Assembly: GCF_001704415.2 (NCBI RefSeq) | Contig: NC_030808.1 | Span: forward strand, 133,873,089-133,937,088 | DNA from: Capra hircus | Taxonomy: Eukaryota; Chordata; Mammalia; Artiodactyla; Bovidae | Direction: 5' to 3' | DNA length: 64,000 nt | Program-made: the position numbers and the translations under genes | Shown: in pieces, positions 21,310-32,139 of the stretch | Layout: each line of letters starts with the position of its first letter | Numbering within the stretch: the first letter of the stretch is position 1 | The notes under the pieces: generated by a model | What the model saw: only the letters and a program-made list of their open reading frames with translations | Databases searched by the model: none | Told to the model about the DNA's origin: nothing

Positions 21310-22875
21310 AATATAGGAACGCCTGCTGGTGAAGGTCAGGCAAACAGCAGGTGAGCAGAAGGGAGCGCAGTACTGTAAACATCTCGGCCTGACAGCATAG
21401 AACAGGATGCAAATGCTACAAACTTTATTGATGTAAAAATAGTAGCAAGAGAAATCCAGAGTCGGAGCGAGGGGGGGAAGGTGGCAGGAGACACTGTGAA
21501 ATTTTAAAACTGGGACCAAGTCTCATCTTCTGCCCCCAAAATAACTAACTACAGAAAATTCTCTCGGAAACTGAAATAACTTGGAGGGAAGAAAACTATT
21601 TCTGAACTTCAGCAATTTTTGAAGTTTCAGTTTAATTTTTCTGTCTATTAAATTCAAATCAAATTAAACATATTGCTTTTAATTTAAAAATGTGTACAGT
21701 AAAATTCTATTTTTGTAAAAGTGTTTCAATTTACCTAATTAGCTATCACTCTATCAGAGAGAGAGAGCTGTGATAATGTTCACCAAATGTTAATTTCTTT
21801 TCCATGGTGGAATTTGAAGTAATTTCTTCTTTTTTTATTTTTTTTTGGGGGGGGGTACTTTGTATGTTACTTGATTGAAAAAAACAAATAATGGGTTTGA
21901 ATCAATTTCACAAAAGAAAAATCTCTTAAAAACAGATAATCAGAATTTCATAATCGGAAAGGTCTATCTTTGTTTTAAATAACAGATTTATGTTATATTC
22001 TAATTAGCTCTTAGGTTGTATACATCTTAAAAAAAATTAAAATGAGGCTAAAAGAAGTCATATTGGGAAATAAGCTGGCTAAAAATATAACTGCTCTAGG
22101 TCCACTTAACACTGTTTTTCCATTACCAGGATATTAGAAAAACCTTACAATGCGTTCTGTGAAGAAGCTTCTCTGACAGTTCGCACATGCTCTGGGTCTC
22201 TCCAGGGCCCCTTCCCTCTCCAGGACTCTGTCCCCCCATGCCTGCCTGTAGCTGCAGCTCCAGCTGTGGCCAGTCCTGCGTGTCACCAGTCCGGACTGAG
22301 TTCAGAGACCTGCCTTTGCTTCCCTGTCCTCTGATGCTGTCTGCACCTCTCAAAGCCAAACACAGGAGAGCCCACAGACTGCCTCGCCTTGTCTGCACAA
22401 TGGAACACCCATAGCTCTCAGAAATTACTGAGCCACACCGCAGACCATTTGTTCTTCATTTTGATGATGATCAGAATCAGTCCAGAAAAACGTAGCAAAC
22501 ATTTAACAGCCTGGGCCCTATCCTCCTTCCAGGCTCCCGGGGGCCACGCATGCTCAGTGGCTGATCCTGATCCCCACCAATGTGGGAAGACTGATTGAGG
22601 CTCTGTACATGGGCTGGGGCATCAGTGAGTGTCCAGCCTTCCCAGATTCTGACTTGTGCAGTGGGGCTGAGGACCACTTCCCTCACCTCTGCTCCTAGAT
22701 CTAATGAAGGATGTGGGTTCATGCTGCTTCCCTTCCCCAGGCAACATGGGGTTCTGTGAGTCTTCAAGAACATGATGGAAGGTCGGCCCATCCCCATGTG
22801 GACCCCAGCTGTCCAGGGAAAAGGCTGCCCGCACTGAATGCCCTCATCCAGGTGTGTGACCTAGGTTTCCCCATC
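21310..22875. other. Single-copy sequence with an A/T-rich block
   Basis: 21540-22090 is strongly A/T-rich with homeodomain-like ATTA/TAATT cores (for example 'ttacctaattagctatcact' near 21731) and matches no repeat I know. It contains a T-run followed by nine G (about 21830-21855). The rest (22090-22875) is ordinary sequence with no recognised gene. Confidence 0.4.
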
Positions 22876-22877
22876 CT

Positions 22878-22947
22878 AGTTCAGTTCAGTTCAGTCACTC
22901 AGTTGTGTCCAACTCTTTGCAACCCCACGAATCGCAGCACACCAGGA
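22878..22947 (-). mobile_element. BovB 3'-terminal fragment
   Basis: The reverse complement of the last about 70 bases of BovB begins with the tandem agttcagttcagttcag tail and continues 'cactcagttgtgtccaactc'. It is severely 5'-truncated. Confidence 0.85.
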
Positions 22948-23350
22948 GACATACTGAATTTTTACATAAGAAAGTAACTACAACTAAAGTTGTCTTTTAG
23001 ATCAGTCTTGTCTATTCACAGAGGAAACAACTGAAGACCAAGGGGTCAGGTGGTGGCAAAGCCCCGCCTTGACCCAGACCTTCTCCATTGTCCCTGCACT
23101 ATTCAGATGGGGAACATGATGAGGAACATGATATTCAGATAGGAACATGATGAGACACCTTTTGAGGCAGATTATTTAACAGCTCATCATAGCAATCACT
23201 TTCACCTCTCCCACTTAGCTGAGAGAAGATTCCACAGGAACTGAGGCCCTGGAAAAATTTACCTGAGGTCTGGAGTCCCTGGGATTAGCCAAGTCCTCTT
23301 TCTAGAAGCAGAACATGCCAGTGGACTCTTTGAAATCCATTCAATAAGAC
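22948..23350. other. Single-copy sequence
   Basis: Nothing recognised. A local repetition of 'aggaacatgat' at 23105-23150 is noted but is too short to classify. Confidence 0.45.
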
Positions 23351-23357
23351 GATGGAG

Positions 23358-23497
23358 GGACTTCCCTGGTGGTCCAGTGGCTAAGACTCCGTGCTCCCAA
23401 TGCAGGGCCCTGGGTTCAATCCCTGGTCAGGGAACTAGATCCTACATGTTGCAACTAAGACCCAGTGCAGCCAAATAAACAATAATAATAGTAATAT
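23358..23497 (+). mobile_element. CHR-2-type tRNA-derived SINE
   Basis: The canonical start 'gacttccctggtggtccag' is followed by an A-box-like segment, the B-box-like 'gggttcaatccctgg', 'cagggaactagatcctacat' and an (AAT)n tail. GATGGAGG occurs on both sides (23351-23358 and 23498-23505), consistent with a target-site duplication. Confidence 0.93.
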
Positions 23498-23505
23498 GAT
23501 GGAGG

Positions 23506-23755
23506 CTGAGCTTTCCAAGGCCACAGGGTGCAGTAAAGAGCACACACCCTGGAGCCAACACGCTTGGCTTTCAACCCTGCAGGTATGACTCGGGCTAAAT
23601 TACTTGACCATTCTCTGTGCTTCCATCTCCTCATCTGCAAGATGGGAATAACAGCTACACTACACCTGCCTCTTAGGATGTGTGAGAATGAAATGATTTC
23701 ACATATGCACAGGACCGTGTCTGACACACAGTAAGCACTGTATATAATTCTGTCA
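23506..23755 (+). repeat. MIR SINE, nearly full length
   Basis: MIR landmarks occur in order: 'agagcacacaccctggagcc', 'ctaaattacttgaccattctc', 'catctcctcatctgcaagat', 'gtgagaatgaaatgatttca', 'gtctgacacacagtaagcac'. Confidence 0.85.
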
Positions 23756-23759
23756 TTTC

Positions 23760-25020
23760 TAGACTCGAATTATACCTACATATCTGTAGGCAACCACCCT
23801 TCTATCCTTTTGCAGTTCCACATACCAAGTCAATACTTTCACCCAAGTGCCCCCTTCCACCTCACAACCTACTTGTTCCTTGGTAGTCAGAACTTAGGCA
23901 CTAATAGAAGCTTTCCTGTTTTGTCCCCCAGCTCTTCCCACAGGCCCCATCATCCTCATATCAGCAGAGCCCTGAGCCCCTCATAATTTCACCATAGGCA
24001 TGATACTTGGCTGAGACCTTAGCCGTTACATCAGTAATAATTCTGTTAAATAACTGTATCCTGTCAGCCTTGAGAAATGGGATGTCGCCACCTGACACTG
24101 CCCTTCGTCCTGACCTAATCAACACTGTAATCCACAGAGTGGAGGGGAAATATTTAATGGAATGTATATCAAATCGGGAAGTGACAGAAAGCTGGAAGAA
24201 ATTACATAAAATGCTGGTGAGTGAGTTAAGATTCACTCAGACTGATCATGGGGGTTTGGAATTCTGGATTGAAGCCAAGAGAAGGTGATCTTTAGACAGG
24301 ACAAATGTATGTTATAAATCAAGGTGCCTTGGCTCTGGAGCTGTTTGAAGAAGACCAAACTGTGCTAGGTGGTACATGCTTCCTGCATGGACCCAGAGCA
24401 GGCTGCATCCTGGAAAGGGCCAGCCCACTGTCCTCTGAACTGAGGAGGTGTCTTCCTAAGAATTCTATACTGTTGAAGAAGCCACAGGGTAATAATACTA
24501 TTAGTGACGGCAATTTGCAAGTAATTCATGTATTCTTGGAGTCATTCACCAGCATTTATTTCAGGCTCTATCTTTGCCAGTAACTGACCCAAAAGCTACT
24601 CAAATAAGAACAACATTTGTTCTGGTTCTTCAGAGGACCCTAGATTACAGGTTGGAAAACCAGGAGGTACATTTGATAGAAAGTAAGTTTCCCAGGAATC
24701 AGGAAGGAGTGAGCTTGCTGTCAGGAGCTGTGTGCAGACTCTCCAGGTTGGGAAGGGAGCACACCAAGGACTCACTGTACAGGGCAGCTGGACCTGGTAG
24801 GTCCTCTTCCAAGCTGCATTCTATGGTCCATGAGTCACATGAGAAAGCTAAAGCAGAGGGTAGAGGGAGGCTGGGGAGGGGTAAAGGAGCCAGAAGTTCT
24901 CCTTTCACACCAGCCAGCCACCGTTGTGCCTCCAGGCTGCTCCTGGTCTATTTCCATCTTGACCTGGGACCAAGGTGACTCCTGATCCAGGGAGTCTCTG
25001 ATGCTCACCCCACATGTGGC
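23760..25020. other. Single-copy sequence, nothing recognised
   Basis: No repeat family was recognised. Frames of 90-134 codons at 24007-24978 have no recognisable motif. 24000-24290 is a low-GC block that could be conserved non-coding DNA, but comparative data would be needed. Confidence 0.4.
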
Positions 25021-25023
25021 ATA

Positions 25024-25225
25024 ACCAACTCAGAGAAATGCAAATTAAATCTACATGGGGTCCCATGTTTCAGCTGTCAGGGTGGCAAAGATCAAACTGT
25101 TTGACATCATAATGTGGCTGGTATCAAACCAACCACATATCTCATGAGTCAGAGCATTGCCTAGTCCAATCTTTTGAAAGAAAATTTGGCATCATATATC
25201 AAAATGCAGGCTAAAATTGAAGAAA
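25024..25225 (+). repeat. Ancient L1 ORF2 fragment
   Basis: The order 'gagaaatgcaaattaaatct', 'cagggtggcaaagatcaaac' and 'ttgaaagaaaatttggcatc' matches the well-conserved L1 ORF2 C-terminal coding region. No frame survives. Confidence 0.6.
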
Positions 25226-25284
25226 GTAGGGAAAACCACTAGACAATTCAGGTAAGACCTAAACCAAATCCCTTATGACTATAC

Positions 25285-25633
25285 ACTGGAGATGACAAAC
25301 AGATTCAAGAGATTAGATCTGATAGAGTGCCTGAAGAACTATGGACGGAGGCTTGTGACACTGTACAGGAGGCAGTGACCAAAACCACTCCCAAGAAAAA
25401 GAAATGCAAGAAGGCAAAGCACTTGTCTGAGGAAGCTTTACAAATGGCTGAGCAAAGAAGAGAAGTGAAAGGCAAGGGAGAAAGGGAAAGATATGTCCAA
25501 CCTAAAGCAGAGTTCCAGAGAATAGCAAGGAAAGATAAGAAAGTCTTAAGTTAATGAAAAGAAAAGAGTAAGACAATAGAATGGGAAAGACTAAAGATCT
25601 ATTCAAGAAAATTGGAGATACCAAGGGAATATT
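25285..25633 (+). mobile_element. Older BovB LINE, part 1
   Basis: This is BovB internal sequence from 'attcaagagattagatctga' to 'ccaagggaatatttcatgca'. It encodes the segment between the endonuclease and the reverse transcriptase; the relic frame at 25327-25554 includes AKHLSEEALQMAEQRREV. A second BovB in reverse orientation splits it here, and it continues at 26340. Confidence 0.9.
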
Positions 25634-25641
25634 TCATGCAA

Positions 25642-26331
25642 GTTCAGTTCAGTCACTCAGTCATGTACGACTCTTTGCAACCCCATGGACTGCAGCACAC
25701 CAGGCTTCCCTGTCCACCAACAACTCCCAGAGCTTGCTCAAACTCATGTCCATTGAGTCAGTGATGCCATTCAACCATCTCATCTTCTGTTGTCCCCTTC
25801 TCCTTCTGCCTTCTTTCCCATCATCAGGGTCTTTTCCAGTGAGTCAGTTCTTCGCATCAGATGGCCAAACTATTGGAGCTTCAGCTTCAGCATCAGTCCT
25901 TCCAATGAACATTAAGGACTGATTTCCTTTAAGATTGACTGGTTTGATCTCCTTGCAGTCCAAGGGACTCTCAAGAGTTTCCTCCAATACCACAGTTCAA
26001 AAGCATCAATTCTTTGACGCTCAGCTTTCTTTATGGTCCAACTCTCACATCCATACATGACTACTGGAAAAACCGTAGCTTTGACTAGACAAACCGTTGT
26101 TGGCAAAGTAATGTTTCTGCTTTTCAATGTGCTGTCTATGTTGGTCATAGCTTTCCTTCCAAGGAGCAAGCATTTTTTAATTTCATGGCTACATTCACCA
26201 TCTGCAGTGATTTTGGAGCCCATGAAAATAAAAGTTTGTCATTGTTTCCAATGTTTCCCCATCTCCATGAAATGAAGGGACCAGATGCCATGATCTTGGT
26301 TGTTTGAATGTTGAGTTTTAAGCCAGCTTTG
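25642..26331 (-). mobile_element. 5'-truncated BovB nested in the older BovB
   Basis: The + strand begins with the BovB 3' tail (gttcagttcagtcactcag) and runs backward through the C-terminal region to 'ttgagttttaagccagcttt'. TCATGCAA flanks it on both sides (25634-25641 and 26332-26339), a clean 8-bp target-site duplication. Its reverse-transcriptase C-terminal frame (25912-26223, minus strand) is interrupted. Confidence 0.93.
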
Positions 26332-26339
26332 TCATGCAA

Positions 26340-27834
26340 AGATAGGCACAATAAAGGACAGAAATGGCAAGGACCTAACAAAAGCAGAAGAGATTAAGAA
26401 GCGGTGGCAAGAATACACAGAAGAACTGTACAAAAAAGGTCTTAATGACCCAGATAATCATGATGATGTGGTTACTCACCTAGAGCCTGACATCATGTAA
26501 TATGAAGTCAAGTGGGCCTTAATAAGCATTGCCATGAACAAAACTAGTGGAAGGGATGGAATTTCAGCTGAGTTATTTCAAATCTTAAAAGATGATGCTG
26601 TAAGTGCTGCACTCAATATGCCAGCCAATATGGAAAACTCAGCAGTAGCCACAGGACTGGAAAAGGTCAGTTTTTATTCCAATACCAAAGAAAAGCAATG
26701 CCAAAAAATGTTTAAACTATTGCATAATTCCACTCATTTCACATGCTAGAAAGGTAGTGTTCAAAATCCTTAAAGCTAGGCTTCAACAGTTCATGAACTG
26801 AGAACTTCCAAATGTACAAGCTAGATTTAGAAAAGTCAGAGGAACCATAGATCAAGTTGCCAGCATTCACTGGATCATAGAAAAAGCAAGAGAATTCCAG
26901 AAAAACACCTATGTCTGCTTCATTGACTACACTAAAGCCTTTGACTGTGTGGATTACAATAAACTGTGGAAAATTCTTAAAGAGATGGGAATACCAGACC
27001 AACTTACCTGTTTCCTGAGAAATCTGTATGTGGGTCAAGAAGCAACAGTTAAAACCAGACATGGAACAATGGACTGGCTCAAAATAGGGAAAGGAGTACA
27101 TCAAGGATGTATATTATCACCTTGCTTATTTAACTTATATGCAGAGTACATCATGCAAAATGCTGGGCTGGAAGACCCACAAGCCGAAATCCAGTTTGCT
27201 GGGAGAAATAGCAACTTTGTAGATATGCAGATGATACTACTTTAATGGCAGAAAGTGAAGAAGAACTAAGGAGTCTCTTGGTGAGGGTAAAAGAAGAGAG
27301 TGAAAAAGCTGGCTTAAAACTCCACATTCAAAAAACTAAGGTCATGGCATCCAGTCCCATGACTTCATGGCAAATGGATGGGGAAAATGTGGAAACAGTG
27401 ACAGAATTTCTTTTCTCAGGCTCCAAAATCACTGTGGATGGTGATTGCAGCATGAAATTAAAAGACACTTGCTTCTTGGAAGAAAAACTAAGACAAACCT
27501 AGACAGCATATTAAAAACAGACGTCGCTTTGCCAGTAAGGGTCCATAGAGTCAAAGCTATAGTTTTTCCAGTAGTCATGTATGGATTGGCGCTTAAGTTC
27601 CAATACTTTGGCCACCTGATGCTTAGAGTCAACTCATTGGAAAAGACCCTGATGCTGGGAAAAATTGGGGGTACAAGGAGAAGGGGGTGTCAGAGGATGA
27701 GATGGTTGGATGGCATCACTGACACAATGGACATGAGTTTGAGCAAACTTCAGGAGGTAGTGAAGGACAAGGAAGCCTGGAGTGCTGCAGTTCATGGGGT
27801 CACAAAGTTGGACATGAGTTAGCAACTGAACAAC
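26340..27834 (+). mobile_element. Older BovB LINE, part 2 (reverse transcriptase to 3' end)
   Basis: BovB resumes with 'agataggcacaataaaggac' and runs through the RT domain to a 3' end near 27834. Relic frames at 26534-26749, 26949-27245 and 27245-27502 together cover the RT palm and thumb in different phases, so several frameshifts have occurred. An internal deletion is visible near 27586, where the sequence jumps to 'ccaatactttggccacctga'. Confidence 0.92.
26949..27502 (+). pseudogene. Broken BovB reverse transcriptase
   Basis: The first relic frame starts in the palm (just after the FIDY-type motif A coded near 26925) and carries GKGVHQGCILSPCLFNLYAEY, the RT motif after the finger-palm junction. 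The YADD catalytic motif C is coded at about 27222-27233 but lies in another phase from the preceding frame. The next frame (27245-27502) carries the thumb start. Frameshifts and stops make it non-functional. The enzyme would normally prime and copy BovB RNA at nicked chromosomal DNA. Confidence 0.88.
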
Positions 27835-28035
27835 TAGAATCAAAATTTTAAATGCACACACTGCCTCTCTGTAACTCCATTTATCATACAGATATACTGT
27901 GTTCCTACAGAGTGCTCTATTGTAAAAGGATGCTCCCTGCAGCATTCTGTTCCTTTTAAGACTCCAGCAAAACATTACTATCTTCCCTGCCTTTCTACTG
28001 TCATTAAATACATTCACCAAAACACACACACACAC
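27835..28035. other. Short single-copy gap
   Basis: No family was recognised between the BovB 3' end and the following L1. A short (CA)n tract lies at 28021-28038. Confidence 0.45.
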
Positions 28036-28038
28036 ACA
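28021..28038. repeat. Short (CA)n tract
   Basis: About nine CA units, ending in cagcaaatac. Confidence 0.9.
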
Positions 28039-28039
28039 G

Positions 28040-28121
28040 CAAATACAAATACATTCTCAATATTGCACAACTATCCCTACTATCTATGCCTGAAACATTT
28101 TCATCATCCCCAAAATAAAAC
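28040..28121 (-). repeat. L1 3'-region fragment, left part
   Basis: The L1-antisense order 'cacaactatccctactatct' then 'tttcatcatccccaaaataa' continues at 28286 after a Bov-tA insertion. Confidence 0.55.
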
Positions 28122-28285
28122 AGGGTTCCAAGGTGCTGCTACTTGTAAAGAATCTGCCTGCCAATGCCGGAAGCACAAGAGATATGGGTTTGATCCCTGG
28201 GTTGGGACAATCCCCTGGAGTAGAAAATGGCAATAGGTCCCGCCTACACAAACTTCAGGTCAGTAGCTCTGGGATAACCAACAAC
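28122..28285 (+). mobile_element. Truncated Bov-tA SINE inserted in L1
   Basis: The tRNA-derived head is visible ('cttgtaaagaatctgcctgc', B-box-like gggtttgatccctggg), then 'ggacaatcccctggagtaga'. After about 28240 the Bov-A portion is replaced by some 45 bases I cannot assign (28240-28285), after which L1 sequence resumes. Confidence 0.78.
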
Positions 28286-28650
28286 GTAAAACTTTGTATC
28301 CATTAAACAATACCTCCTCACTCCCCTTTCCCTACCCTCCCAAACCTCTATTCTCTTTTATCTCTATGAATTTCCCTATTTTACACAATTCACACAAATG
28401 GAATCATACACGTGTCCTTCACTCAACATGCTGTATTCAAGGTCCATCCATGCTGTCGTATGTATCAACATTTCATTCCTTTTTATGGCTGGATTATTAT
28501 CCATTTTATGGATATACCATATTAGTTTATCTGTTCATCTCCTGATGGCCGTGTGGGTTGTTTCTGCCTTTTGGCTCCTGTACAGGTGAGTAAATACTGT
28601 TATAAACATTTTTGCATGAATATCTGTTTGGGTCTCTGCTTTCAAATCTT
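28286..28650 (-). repeat. L1 3'-region fragment, right part
   Basis: The antisense L1 order is unmistakable: 'tatccattaaacaatacctc', 'cacaaatggaatcatacacg', 'tattcaaggtccatccatgc', 'tttatggctggattattatc', 'tgtttgggtctctgctttca'. Confidence 0.75.
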
Positions 28651-28669
28651 TTGTGCAGCATGTTTTCAT

Positions 28670-28830
28670 GGTAAAATAAAAATGAGTAGAAACAACCAAA
28701 GAAACTATTAATAGGGTATTAGTTGAATAAGTTATTATACATCCACACAGCAGAATTCTATGCAACCCTTTAGAATAAGGCAGGCTTATGAGTCTTGGTA
28801 TGGAGCCACCTACAAGATAAATTATCTCAA
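28670..28830 (+). repeat. L1 3' end remnant, opposite orientation
   Basis: 'gaaacaaccaaagaaactat', 'ataagttattatacatccac' and 'aattctatgcaaccctttag' follow the L1M 3'-end order. It covers the same L1 region as the preceding antisense piece, so it is a separate element and not the other half of an inverted insertion. Confidence 0.5.
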
Positions 28831-28900
28831 AGAAGAAGAAGGGGATGTGGAGGGGTGAGGAGGGGGCAGGGGACAAGGAGGGGAGAGGAAACAGAGGAAG
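28826..28900. repeat. Polypurine tract
   Basis: An almost uninterrupted G/A run on the + strand (aagaagaagaagggg, gaggagggggcaggggac, ggaggggagagg). Confidence 0.85.
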
Positions 28901-30800
28901 ACCAGCAGCACCATGGACAGTGATGCTGCAGAAGGAACTGAGGGCATGTCTGATGCTTAGACTGTCTCTAGAAGGTTCCATGGAGCCAGTAAGAGCAGTA
29001 CTCTGAGAGGCCATGAGACCCAGGGTTAGCACTGAAGGAAGGCTTACTCTTTCCTATAGGCCCTTCATCCTGTTGGAAATATCTTAATGAACTGAATGGT
29101 TTGCCTTCTGAAAATCTAATCAATATTTTTTTAATTGTTATGTGATCTCTTCAGATCCTGAGTTTGGTCACGGGTCCAGCAGAAGGTGGGGACGTGTGAC
29201 AACCAGGAGGCTGCAGAGCAGCCCTGACAGTGGAAGGAAAGGGCCCTCTTTATATCTACCATTTCGGGCCCTGAAACATGGCGGCTGCAGCCCCATCTTC
29301 CAGCACTGAGCTCACTACCAAAGCCTCCCCAGTGCCTGTGGCCTCTCACTTCTACTCCCCATGCTTCTCCTTTTCTTCCTCCTCTCCCTGGAAGAGTAAC
29401 TTTGAGAGCAGCAAGGTGAAAGATGTGGTCTCATCCCACCAGAAAGGGAGGCTGTGCAGTGAGGCTTCAAAGCTGCAGGGACACCCTGCGCTGAGGAGGT
29501 CACGCCCCACAAGGAGAGGTCTCTTCACCCTCTTCTGGGCTGTACAGGTCAAAAAGGTGCCAACAGAACAGACCTCACAGGATGATAATCAAATCATATT
29601 TGGAAATGAGATAAGGAGGGGAGTCAGAACAAAAGCCTGTGAAAAGAAAAATAAGGTGAAAGTTGCCGAAATTGGTGTTCTGTATTCTAAGGCCTGCCTG
29701 GCTCCTAGCAGAGTTTGAGATTAGTGTTGATAATAGTCTCACCATAGGACCACAAAAAATCAATGAAACTGGGACTGAGGCAGGATCCATTTATCTTCTT
29801 GGGGTGAAATAGAAGGTGTGATTTTAAAAAGACAAATTATACTGAATGCGTGTAATTGATGTGCGTACACAGAACCAGACAAGGAAGGCCAACTGCACAC
29901 AATTGCACGATATCAGGCATTATTCTCATCAAGAGTTCCTTGTAACAATGCCAACCCCAGGGCACGATTCAAGTGCTCTGAGAGTGGTACTCAGAATTGA
30001 GTTCTAGAATATGCTGCATTATTTTTGCATGGTTAATTACTTGTTTGAAAGGGCACTGAAGAATACCGAAAGGAAAATTAATTTGCAAGTTCTGGTTTAT
30101 CATGAAATGGCTTGGTTGAGACAAGACTCCAGACTCACTCCAGGCATCCCTCTACCTCTCCTTTCAGTGGGCTGTCTGCCCCTTGGGTGAACTGTCCCCC
30201 TTAGTTTAAAGGCTTTATTTCTGTGAGTTTCCTTCATTGAGCTCTATGTACATTCTCATGGGCACGGATGATTGCCTGATCATCTGGGTATCAGATAAAT
30301 GTTTTATTTATGAATTGGTTAATTAGTTAATTGAGATCTTGTTTCTCAACTCAAGAAGACTATCATAAGCACAAGTTCAGAGCTGAGTCTTTCACAACCA
30401 CACTGTCAACTGGGTCCAGCTGACAGTGGTAAGCCAGTCCAGTTGAAGAGCTCAAGGCTGTCCTTGGAGAGGTTAAGTAGCAGAGAGGAGTGGGGAGGGG
30501 CACAGGGGCTGTGAGCGGAACCACTGCCTGGGGTCTGGAGATCAGTGAACCAGGACAGGGACACGTCCATGGAGGTTTACTGTGTGTCCTCCACCCACAT
30601 ACTTCACATCTCTGGAGAAGAGCATGGAGCCATACCCCACAACACCTGAAAGGGGCGGGAAAGGGAGAGCCTCCCTCCTGACTTAAAGCCACTTCCTGCA
30701 AGCTTTCCTCAAGCCTCCTGGAAAGACAATCAATGTTAGCACTGGGCACAAGGCCACCTGAAGTGAGATGCTTTCAAGGCTCTTGTGGTGCCACCCAAGG
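28901..30800. other. Single-copy sequence, nothing firmly recognised
   Basis: No repeat family was assigned. A 146-codon frame (29278-29718) opens with MAAAAPSSSTEL in a favourable initiation context but has no homology I recognise. 30000-30350 is low-GC with TTAATTAGTTAATT cores near 30320. Overlapping minus-strand frames at 30363-30749 look fortuitous. Confidence 0.4.
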
Positions 30801-31024
30801 TTGCCTCTAGAGGCTTCTTTTGACCCCAGGCTGGGCTGGCAGGCTGCCGGCAACACTTTCATCTTTATTTTTTCACACCAGGCCTTCTGTGCCCCGCCCC
30901 TCCCCCTTCCCTGCAGCCTACTGCTCCTCCTGCAGTAGGAAGGTGGAGAAGAGGGCCCCCTCCCCTCTGTCCTTGCCCCCTAAGGCATCTCTGTCACAGC
31001 CCCATCTCCCCCCCACCTCCCACC

Positions 31025-31025
<1 letters not shown>

Positions 31026-31071
<46 letters not shown>
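31026..31071. repeat. (CA)n microsatellite
   Basis: About 23 uninterrupted CA units, the longest such tract in the window. Confidence 0.98.
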
Positions 31072-31073
<2 letters not shown>

Positions 31074-31555
31074 CTGCACCTCCCTCGCCCTTGGCGCCTC
31101 CTGTGCAGAGAGAGCGGCTCTCACCTTCCAGGGGTTCTCAGACCAGCCTCCCCTCCACTCCTCTCATTCTCCTTCTCAGGTCAGACTCACGCTGGCTTTG
31201 GATCCTACTCCTCTAGTCTTGCAAATTGCTCTTTCTAGTCACAGTCTCCTTCCCCCAGGATATAAAGCTGATCAGATCTTCCCAGTTCCAACAACAGCAA
31301 CAACAGTCACCAAAACAAAAAACCCTTCTGGCATGCTGATTTCCCCTCAAGCCCTCATTGTTTCTCTTTTTCACTTTTCCTTTTAAAATCTGTTCAGAAC
31401 TGCTTCCACTTCATCAATCTACGCAGCCATTCAACCACGGAAGGGGCTGTTTCCTTCAGGCTTCTGAAACTAAAGGTCACCAGTGACTGACCGCTTCACT
31501 CATTGCCCTTCTCAGCCCTGTGGCAACCCTGCCAGCCTGGACCAGTCGGCCTGCC

Positions 31556-31602
31556 GGCCCTCTCCCACCCAGCCCTCTCCCAGGCAGCCCTCTCCCACCC
31601 AG
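31556..31602. repeat. Short tandem repeat, about 15-bp unit
   Basis: Three near-identical units of the type gccctctcccaccca / gccctctcccaggca follow each other in a pyrimidine-rich context. Confidence 0.8.
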
Positions 31603-31897
31603 CCATCCTCCTCTGGTCTCTCCTTCCTGGCTTATCTTCCTCCTGCTGCTGCATGTCCCTCAAAGCTTAGCATTCTCTCTCTCTCTCTGGTCTCTATCTT
31701 AGCAATCATATCCCAGTTTAATTAAAAAAAAAATTCTATTAAACTTGATGAACAAGACTCTGTTAGACACTGTTGATGTAGTGCTGAATTATAATTCTTT
31801 CCGAGAGCTGACAGACAAATGCAGGCGGGGTAGGGTGGGGAGAAGGGTGTAGACAGATAAATAAATGATTTAACACCCTACATTTAAGAAGACATGT

Positions 31898-32136
31898 ATA
31901 CTATCATGCAAGAAATGAATCGCCAGTCTAGGTTCGATACAGGATACAGGATGCTTGGAGGTGGTGCACTGGGATGACCCAGAGAGATGATATGGGGAGG
32001 GTGGTGGGAGGGGGGTTCAGGATTGGGAACTCATGTACACCTGTGGCGGATTCATGTCAATGCATGGCAAAACCAATACAGTATTGTAAAGTAAAAAAAA
32101 TAAGAAATAAATAAAAACTGAATTAAAAAAAAAAAG
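31898..32136 (+). mobile_element. Bovine L1 3' end (short, 5'-truncated)
   Basis: The young bovine L1 terminus is clear: 'aatgaatcgccagtctaggt', 'ggatgcttggaggtggtgca', 'tgggatgacccagagagatg', 'gaactcatgtacacctgtgg', 'tcaatgcatggcaaaaccaa', then an A-rich tail. Only the last about 240 bases were copied, a typical truncation. Confidence 0.9.
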
Positions 32137-32139
32137 GAA

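Larger units (their letters stand above)
30801..31895. other. C/T-rich single-copy sequence with microsatellites
   Basis: A pyrimidine-rich stretch gives a 188-codon frame at 30820-31386, read through by the (CA)n tract and low complexity; I do not consider it a gene. A small tandem of about 15 bp (cagccctctccca-type) lies at 31556-31602, and (CT)n lies near 31674-31690. Confidence 0.45.

Noticed and set aside
23358..23497. Possible tRNA gene, suggested by pol III A- and B-box-like segments
   Set aside because: It is the tRNA-derived head of a CHR-2 SINE followed by a SINE body and tail; it cannot fold as a complete tRNA. The same applies to the Bov-tA copies.
28670..28830. Second half of an inverted (twin-primed) L1 with 28040-28650
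   Set aside because: Both pieces cover the same part of L1, whereas twin priming gives adjacent parts.
30820..31386. 188-codon frame
   Set aside because: It reads through the (CA)n microsatellite as alternating His-Thr and through pyrimidine-rich low complexity; no homology is evident.
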